From: an uncultured Bacilli bacterium
Lineage (GTDB): Bacteria > Bacillota_I > Bacilli_A > RF39 > UBA660
Direction: 5' to 3'
Length of the DNA: 64,000 nt
NCBI GenBank assembly: GCA_934120265.1
Contig: CAKOTU010000002.1
Span: forward strand, 55,637-119,636
This document shows, one piece after another, positions 59,954 through 64,000 of this stretch (positions are counted from its first letter, which is position 1; every line of letters starts with the position of its first letter). The notes under the pieces were generated by a model. The model did not search any database. It saw nothing but the letters and a program-made list of their open reading frames with translations, and was not told the origin of the DNA. Both the position numbers and the translations under genes were made by a program.

Positions 59954-59983
59954 TTGAACTTACAATAAAAACCATGATATACT
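59954..59983 (+). promoter_or_regulatory. Promoter of the small membrane protein gene
   Basis: TTGAAC (59954-59959), an 18-bp spacer, TATACT (59978-59983) with extended TGA. No clear metG terminator is seen in the 47 bp before it. Confidence 0.65.
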
Positions 59984-60014
59984 GATAGTGTTGCAGAACA
60001 TAAAGGAGATAATT

Positions 60015-60185
60015 ATGACATTAGATGAAAAGAAAGAATTCACAGTAGTTGTTTCTATAGTAGTCGCAGTATCATTAATTGTTTTAATTAATTTACTACG
60101 TAAGTTTGATATATATGATTTTGTTTATTTTATAATATGTATAGGCTCTTTAGTAAAATATATAATTGTTAAAACAAAAAAATAA
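60015..60185 (+). CDS. Small two-helix membrane protein of unknown function
   Basis: A 56-residue protein with two hydrophobic helices (about 9-28 and 33-48) and a basic tail ending in KTKK. I do not recognise the family. It has its own promoter, a good ribosome site (AAAGGAGAT, 7 bp before ATG 60015) and its own terminator, so it is very likely expressed. An in-frame TTG 27 bases earlier is less likely since the ribosome site lies downstream of it. It sits between metG and tatD. Confidence 0.65.
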   Translation: MTLDEKKEFTVVVSIVVAVSLIVLINLLRKFDIYDFVYFIICIGSLVKYIIVKTKK

Positions 60186-60217
60186 AATTATACTACAAAG
60201 TGTGGTATAATTTTTTT
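60184..60217 (+). terminator. Terminator with an embedded -10 box before tatD
   Basis: AAAATTATACTAC (60184-60196) pairs with GTGGTATAATTTT (60202-60214), one T.G pair, followed by T3; the next bases are GGTGAT, the tatD ribosome site. The 3' arm contains TGGTATAAT (60203-60211), an extended -10 that could start tatD transcription at about 60218. Confidence 0.75.
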
Positions 60218-60227
60218 GGTGATAGAA

Positions 60228-60986
60228 ATGATGATAGATACACATTGTCATCTTGATAAAGAAGATTATCCTGATTTAGATTTAGTTATAAAAAAGATGA
60301 ATGGTAATATAATGATAGTAAGTGGTGCTAGTGATTCATCAAATAGACAAGTTATAGAACTTTGTAATAAGTATGAAAATATTTATGGAACGATAGGTAT
60401 TCATCCAGAAGAAATTGATGAATCAATAAATGATTATTTGAAATTTATAGAAAATAATATAAACAATCCTAAAATAGTTGGTATTGGAGAAATAGGGTTA
60501 GATTATCATTATAATGATGTAGATAAAGATATTCAAAAAAAATACTTTATTGAACAACTCGAATTAGCAAGGAAATATAAAAAGAGTGTAGTTATTCATA
60601 GTAGAGATGCTATTCAAGAAACTTACGATATTTTAAAAAATTATTCTGATTTAAAAATAGATATTCACTGCTTTAGTGGTAGTTTGGAAATGGCTCGTGA
60701 ATTTATAAAATTAGGGTTTAAACTTGGAATAGGTGGAGTCCTAACTTTTAAAAATAGTGAAAAATTAAAGAACGTGGTTAAGAATGTACCTTTAGAAAAT
60801 TTAATGCTGGAAACTGATAGTCCTTATTTAACTCCAGAACCTTTTAGAGGCAAGAGAAATGAACCTTATAATATATATTATGTGGCTAAAGAAATTGCTA
60901 AATTAAAAGAAATTACTATAGAAGATGTATTAAAAGAAACAACGGGTGTAGCTGCTAGACAATTTGACTTGAAAGGTATTTTGTGA
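60228..60986 (+). CDS. tatD: TatD-family metal-dependent DNase
   Basis: TIM-barrel hydrolase, 252 residues, with 3'-5' DNase activity in homologues. Metal ligands: DTHCHLD near residue 4, GEIGLDYHY near 91, VVIHSRDA near 123, IDIHCFSG near 146 and ETDSPYLTPEPFRGKRNEP near 196. Start taken at the first of two adjacent ATGs (60228 or 60231), 4-7 bp after GGTGAT. It ends in TGA. If transcription starts in the terminator's -10 box the mRNA leader would be only about 10 nt. Confidence 0.93.
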   Translation: MMIDTHCHLDKEDYPDLDLVIKKMNGNIMIVSGASDSSNRQVIELCNKYENIYGTIGIHPEEIDESINDYLKFIENNINNPKIVGIGEIGLDYHYNDVDKDIQKKYFIEQLELARKYKKSVVIHSRDAIQETYDILKNYSDLKIDIHCFSGSLEMAREFIKLGFKLGIGGVLTFKNSEKLKNVVKNVPLENLMLETDSPYLTPEPFRGKRNEPYNIYYVAKEIAKLKEITIEDVLKETTGVAARQFDLKGIL

Positions 60987-61020
60987 TAAGATTTTTGTAC
61001 TATGTGATAGAGGTGAATAA

Positions 61021-61710
61021 ATGAATTTATTTATATTAAGAGTATTTTATCGCGTAATAAGTATTTTGTTTATGTCATTATTTTCCTTGGTAGGAAACAG
61101 TTTTTCCAAAGAAACAATAGTTATAGAGAATCAAATATATGACACCCCAGTTATATCAACAGTTGTTGAGTACGATACTGTCGTAAAATATAATAATAAA
61201 TTACCTTCTAATAAAAAGAACGTATTGGTAGAAGGCAAGAATGGTTTAAGTTATAAAAATGAAAATGGGGAAGAAAAAGAATTAAATGCTTCTGTATCGG
61301 AAGTAGTTGAAGTTGGAACAGGCCCTAAAGGTGTTTATAAAGGTAATACAACTGGATATGGAGCTGACTGTAAAGGATGTTCGGGAAGAGTTTCTTGTAA
61401 AACTAGAGAAGGCGAAAAATTTAATATCAATGAAAGTGGAGAATACTACCATGATATTCAATACGGTGATGTTAGAATTGTAGCTGCTAATTTAAGTATG
61501 TTTAAATGTGGTACTATAATTGAAATAGATAATGGAAGATTGGAACCATTTCTTGGGATAGTTATGGATACAGGCTCTAGTATGGTAAATAGTTGGAATA
61601 GTTATGGACTAGTTCATATTGATATAGCTCATGTAACGGAAAAGGATAAAATCGTTTATCAAGCAACATCAAATAATGCTTCGTTTAATGTACAAAGATG
61701 GGGATGGTAA
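61021..61710 (+). CDS. YabE-like exported 3D-domain wall protein
   Basis: A 229-residue exported protein. A signal/anchor helix (about 5-28) precedes a G5/DUF348-like stretch (30-105). The C-terminal 3D domain has TTGYGADCKGCSG near residue 117, IVAANLSMFKCGTIIEI near 155, FLGIVMDTGSSM near 182 and VHIDIAHV near 203. Of the three aspartates that name the domain, two (MDTG and IDIA) are kept and the first is Asn. In Bacillus yabE lies between tatD and ksgA exactly as here, though Bacillus has rnmV in between, missing here. Likely a lytic transglycosylase-like wall protein; activity unproven. Confidence 0.83.
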   Translation: MNLFILRVFYRVISILFMSLFSLVGNSFSKETIVIENQIYDTPVISTVVEYDTVVKYNNKLPSNKKNVLVEGKNGLSYKNENGEEKELNASVSEVVEVGTGPKGVYKGNTTGYGADCKGCSGRVSCKTREGEKFNINESGEYYHDIQYGDVRIVAANLSMFKCGTIIEIDNGRLEPFLGIVMDTGSSMVNSWNSYGLVHIDIAHVTEKDKIVYQATSNNASFNVQRWGW

Positions 61711-61721
61711 CCATCTTTTTT
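61694..61721 (+). terminator. Terminator after the 3D-domain gene
   Basis: AAAGATGG pairs with CCATCTTT around a 9-nt loop, then T3G. It overlaps the last codons. An alternative shorter GATGG/CCATC stem shares the 3' arm. Confidence 0.75.
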
Positions 61722-61722
61722 G

Positions 61723-61751
61723 TTGAAAAAAAATTAATGTTTTAGTATAAT
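61723..61751 (+). promoter_or_regulatory. ksgA promoter (near consensus)
   Basis: TTGAAA (61723-61728), exact 17-bp spacer, TATAAT (61746-61751). Confidence 0.85.
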
Positions 61752-61773
61752 CGTAGTGGTTGGGAGAGATATT

Positions 61774-62601
61774 ATGGAGTATTCACCTAAAAAAATGAAA
61801 GAATTATTAGAAAAAAATGGATTTTCATTAAAGAAAAAGTTTGGTCAAAATTTTATCATAGATGAGAATGTAATTAATTCAATAATAGATAAAAGTAAGA
61901 TAGATAAAGATACATTAGTAATAGAAGTGGGTCCAGGAGCAGGCTCTTTAACATACAAATTAGGTATGTCTGCTAAAAATGTTGTTTGTTATGAGATAGA
62001 CACTACTTTAGAAAATGTATTGAAAGAAAATATTCGTGATTTAAATAATGTAAAAGTTATATATCAAGATTTTTTAAAAGCTAATGTGTTGGTTGATATA
62101 AAAAGTTATGAATATAAAAAATTATATTTTGTTGCAAATCTACCGTATTATATAACAACACCAATAATAATAAAGATTATTGAAGATTGTATTCCAGTAG
62201 ATAAGATGGTTTTTATGGTTCAAAAAGAAGTTGGCAATCGCTTTAAAGCACTACCTGGAAGTAAAGAATATGGATCACTATCAGTTTATCTAAATTATTA
62301 TTTTGATGTTAAGAAAATACTTGATATCAGCCGTCATGTATTTATGCCTGAACCCAATGTTGATAGTATTATTGTGGAATTTTCTAAGAAAGAAAATTTG
62401 TTGCCTGTAGAAAATGAAGAGATGTTCTTTAAATTAATTAGGGACTCATTTACTCAAAAAAGAAAAATGTTACGCAATAATTTAAAAGGTTATGATTTAG
62501 AAAAAATAGAACAAGTGTTAAATAGACACAATTTGGATTTGAGTGTTCGTGCAGAACAGTTATCAACGGAAATATTTATTGAAATAGCAAATAATTTATA
62601 A
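61774..62601 (+). CDS. rsmA: 16S rRNA (adenine1518/1519-N6)-dimethyltransferase
   Basis: KsgA/RsmA, 275 residues. LLEKNGFSLKKKFGQNFIID near residue 9 and LVIEVGPGAGSLTYKL near 49 are the opening and SAM motif; FVANLPYYITTPII near 122 is the NLPY catalytic motif; FTQKRKMLRNNLKG near 225 marks the C-domain. ATG 61774 follows GGGAGAG; a GTG 18 bases upstream overlaps that site. A housekeeping enzyme whose loss gives kasugamycin resistance in other bacteria. Confidence 0.97.
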   Translation: MEYSPKKMKELLEKNGFSLKKKFGQNFIIDENVINSIIDKSKIDKDTLVIEVGPGAGSLTYKLGMSAKNVVCYEIDTTLENVLKENIRDLNNVKVIYQDFLKANVLVDIKSYEYKKLYFVANLPYYITTPIIIKIIEDCIPVDKMVFMVQKEVGNRFKALPGSKEYGSLSVYLNYYFDVKKILDISRHVFMPEPNVDSIIVEFSKKENLLPVENEEMFFKLIRDSFTQKRKMLRNNLKGYDLEKIEQVLNRHNLDLSVRAEQLSTEIFIEIANNL

Positions 62602-62605
62602 TTAG

Positions 62606-62642
62606 ACATTTTAGGACAACAAAATAGCCTAAAATGTTTTTT
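62606..62642 (+). terminator. ksgA terminator abutting the symporter ribosome site
   Basis: ACATTTTAGG (62606-62615) pairs with CCTAAAATGT (62628-62637); T5 follows and runs directly into GGTGAT and the ATG of the symporter gene. Confidence 0.85.
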
Positions 62643-62651
62643 GGTGATACT

Positions 62652-63968
62652 ATGTTAGAAAATATAAATAAAGCTATGTGGGTAATTGCTACTTCATTAA
62701 TAATAATATCAAGTTTTTATTTTTCGTATTCTTTAAAGTTTGTCCAATTAAATTTTAGAGAGATGTTTAAGAATTTGTTTGCTAGTAGTGATAATGATAG
62801 AGGAATAAGTCCTATTCAAAGTTTTCTTATGACGTTAGGTTCGAGAATAGGAGTGGGGAGTATTGCAGGAGTAGCGCTTGCTCTTCATTTAGGAGGGCCA
62901 GGAAGTATTTTTTGGATGTGGATTAGTGCATTTTTTTCAGCGGCTAATACCTTTGCTGAAACAGTTTTAGGAATTATATATAGAAAAAAAGATGGAAATG
63001 AATATAAAGGAGGTCCATCTTATTATTTAAAATATGGTCTTTGTAAACCTAAATTAGGCGGATTATACGCTATCTTAATTCTTGTTAGTTATGTACTTGG
63101 ATTTGTTGGTATTCAGGGCAATACAATAACTAAATCGTTTTTACAGATTGCAAACATTTCTCCATTTATTATAGGTATAGTTTTGGTTTTAATAACCTCT
63201 ATTGTTATATTTGGGGGGTTAAAGAAAATTGCGGCTTTTTCAGAGAAGTTTGTTCCTTTTATGACAATCTTATATGTAGGTATAGCTATATTTGTAGCTA
63301 TTAAAAATATTACTTTATTACCTGGTATTTTTTTTAATATTGTTAAGTCAGCCTTTTCATTGAAATCAGCGTATGGAGGGATCTTAGGAAGTTTAATAGT
63401 AGGTGTTCAACGAGGTATTTTTTCAAATGAAGCTGGATTAGGAACAGGAAGCATTACTTCGTCAACTTCTAGTACTGACAGTTCTGTATCACAAGGATAT
63501 ATTCAGATGCTTGGAATATATGTTACAACAATATTAATTTGTACAGCTACAGTAATTATTATTATGTGTTCAGATTATACTGCTCTTTCTTTGAATGATG
63601 TTAATGGCATAGAAATAACACAATATGCCTTTCGTTATCATCTTGGTAATATTGGTGATATACTTCTTTTTGTTTCAGTATTGCTTTTTTCATACACAAC
63701 AATTTTAACCGGCTATTATGATGGCGAATCTAGTTTAAAGTATTTTTTTAAAAATGTAAAAAATATTTATTTAATCATACTGAAGATAGTTTCTCTTTTT
63801 GTACTGTTTTTAGGATGCATTTTATCTTCAGAAAAGTTATGGTCATTTGTTGATATAATGATGTCTCTGCTTGCTATTATCAACATTTATGCTTTAATAT
63901 CACTTAGAAAAAATGTAAAGGATGAATTAGAATATGAAACTATAAAAAAATGTGATAAAATAGATTAA
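62652..63968 (+). CDS. Sodium:amino-acid (alanine/glycine) symporter, AGCS family
   Basis: A 438-residue membrane protein with about ten hydrophobic helices. SRIGVGSIAGVALALHLGGP near residue 71 and WMWISAFFSAANTFAETVLG near 95 are AGCS markers; YKGGPSYYLKYGL near 122, GVQRGIFSNEAGLGTGSITS near 257 and the closing helices agree. AGCS carriers import Ala, Gly or Gln with Na+. Substrate unknown here; alanine or glycine would suit wall synthesis. ATG 62652 follows GGTGAT; an ATG 18 bases earlier lies in the terminator stem. Confidence 0.9.
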   Translation: MLENINKAMWVIATSLIIISSFYFSYSLKFVQLNFREMFKNLFASSDNDRGISPIQSFLMTLGSRIGVGSIAGVALALHLGGPGSIFWMWISAFFSAANTFAETVLGIIYRKKDGNEYKGGPSYYLKYGLCKPKLGGLYAILILVSYVLGFVGIQGNTITKSFLQIANISPFIIGIVLVLITSIVIFGGLKKIAAFSEKFVPFMTILYVGIAIFVAIKNITLLPGIFFNIVKSAFSLKSAYGGILGSLIVGVQRGIFSNEAGLGTGSITSSTSSTDSSVSQGYIQMLGIYVTTILICTATVIIIMCSDYTALSLNDVNGIEITQYAFRYHLGNIGDILLFVSVLLFSYTTILTGYYDGESSLKYFFKNVKNIYLIILKIVSLFVLFLGCILSSEKLWSFVDIMMSLLAIINIYALISLRKNVKDELEYETIKKCDKID

Positions 63969-63980
63969 AGGTGATGTAGT

Positions 63981-64000
63981 ATGATAAATAAAAAATGGGA
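63981..64000 (+). CDS. Start of a further gene, cut by the window edge
   Basis: AAAGGTGATG is followed by ATG at 63981 and the codons for MINKKW, open to the edge, 12 bp after the symporter stop. Too short to identify. Confidence 0.45.

Noticed and set aside
1..64000. tRNA, rRNA, insertion sequences, integrases, CRISPR arrays
   Set aside because: I read both strands for the usual signals (tRNA T-loop GGTTCGA, transposase motifs, regular repeats) and found nothing supportable. I could not run a covariance search.

Overview
The window is a replication-origin region from an AT-rich, low-GC Gram-positive bacterium of the class Bacilli. The core order rpmH-rnpA-yidC-jag-mnmE-mnmG-rsmG-noc on one side and dnaA-dnaN-recF-gyrB-gyrA on the other is the classic Bacillota origin layout. 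The organism should make endospores: spoIIID-mbl, spoIIQ, spoIID, spoIIR, bofA and spoVT are all here, with ricT and the WhiA factor. It has a wall (tagO, murA, a SpoVB/MurJ-type flippase, FemABX, three M23 proteins) and uses TGA as a stop (recF, bofA and tatD end in TGA), so it is not a Mycoplasma-type genome. Several genes are shorter than in Bacillus and several usual neighbours are missing, which suggests a streamlined, probably host-associated, uncultured Bacilli lineage (RF39- or Erysipelotrichales-like). The lineage is a guess; the class is not.

Layout. From 35.3 kb to the left edge nearly every gene is on the minus strand, and from 35.6 kb to the right edge nearly every gene is on the plus strand, so genes run with the replication fork from oriC (about 35.35-35.64 kb, with DnaA boxes TTTTCCACA on both sides of dnaA). 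Exceptions are the racemase/ATP-grasp pair (11.5-13.9 kb) and the CBS-type pyrophosphatase (55.3-57.0 kb). Left arm, from the edge inwards: DUF421 protein, tagO, sporulation block (mbl, spoIIID, spoIIQ, spoIID), DUF1146, rpiB, wall block (two M23 proteins, SpoVB/MurJ-like flippase, FemABX, racemase, ATP-grasp ligase), rpmE, an SGNH-like protein, murA, mntP, spoIIR, rlmH, walJ, dnaB, rplI, whiA, trxB, lgt, yvlD, uvrB, DUF5662, pyk, noc, rsmG, mnmG, mnmE, jag, yidC, rnpA, rpmH. Right arm: dnaA, dnaN, a ComK homologue, recF, gyrB, gyrA, a parS/Noc-site cluster around the SRP RNA, tadA, dnaX, ybaB, recR, bofA, holB, ricT, trmN6, rsmI, pth, mfd, pyrophosphatase, spoVT, a methionine T-box, dut, metG, a small membrane protein, tatD, a 3D-domain protein, ksgA and a sodium:amino-acid symporter.

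The most interesting points are these. (1) Four parS sites and one perfect Noc-binding site lie within 300 bp around the SRP RNA gene, and one parS is the core of the gyrA terminator palindrome. (2) Three perfect Noc-binding sites (ATTTCCCGGGAAAT) and one near-perfect site lie in the window, together with a ParB-family protein that has three of the four Noc specificity residues but lacks the Noc membrane helix and carries a long acidic linker. soj and spo0J are absent from their usual place. (3) A ComK homologue sits between dnaN and recF where rlbA normally is. (4) A racemase translationally coupled to an ATP-grasp ligase, divergent from FemABX, looks like a cross-bridge module. (5) The spoIIR ribosome-binding site is locked inside the rlmH terminator hairpin, and at three other places a terminator T-tract runs directly into the next gene's ribosome-binding site. 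No tRNA, rRNA, CRISPR array, insertion sequence or prophage was seen.
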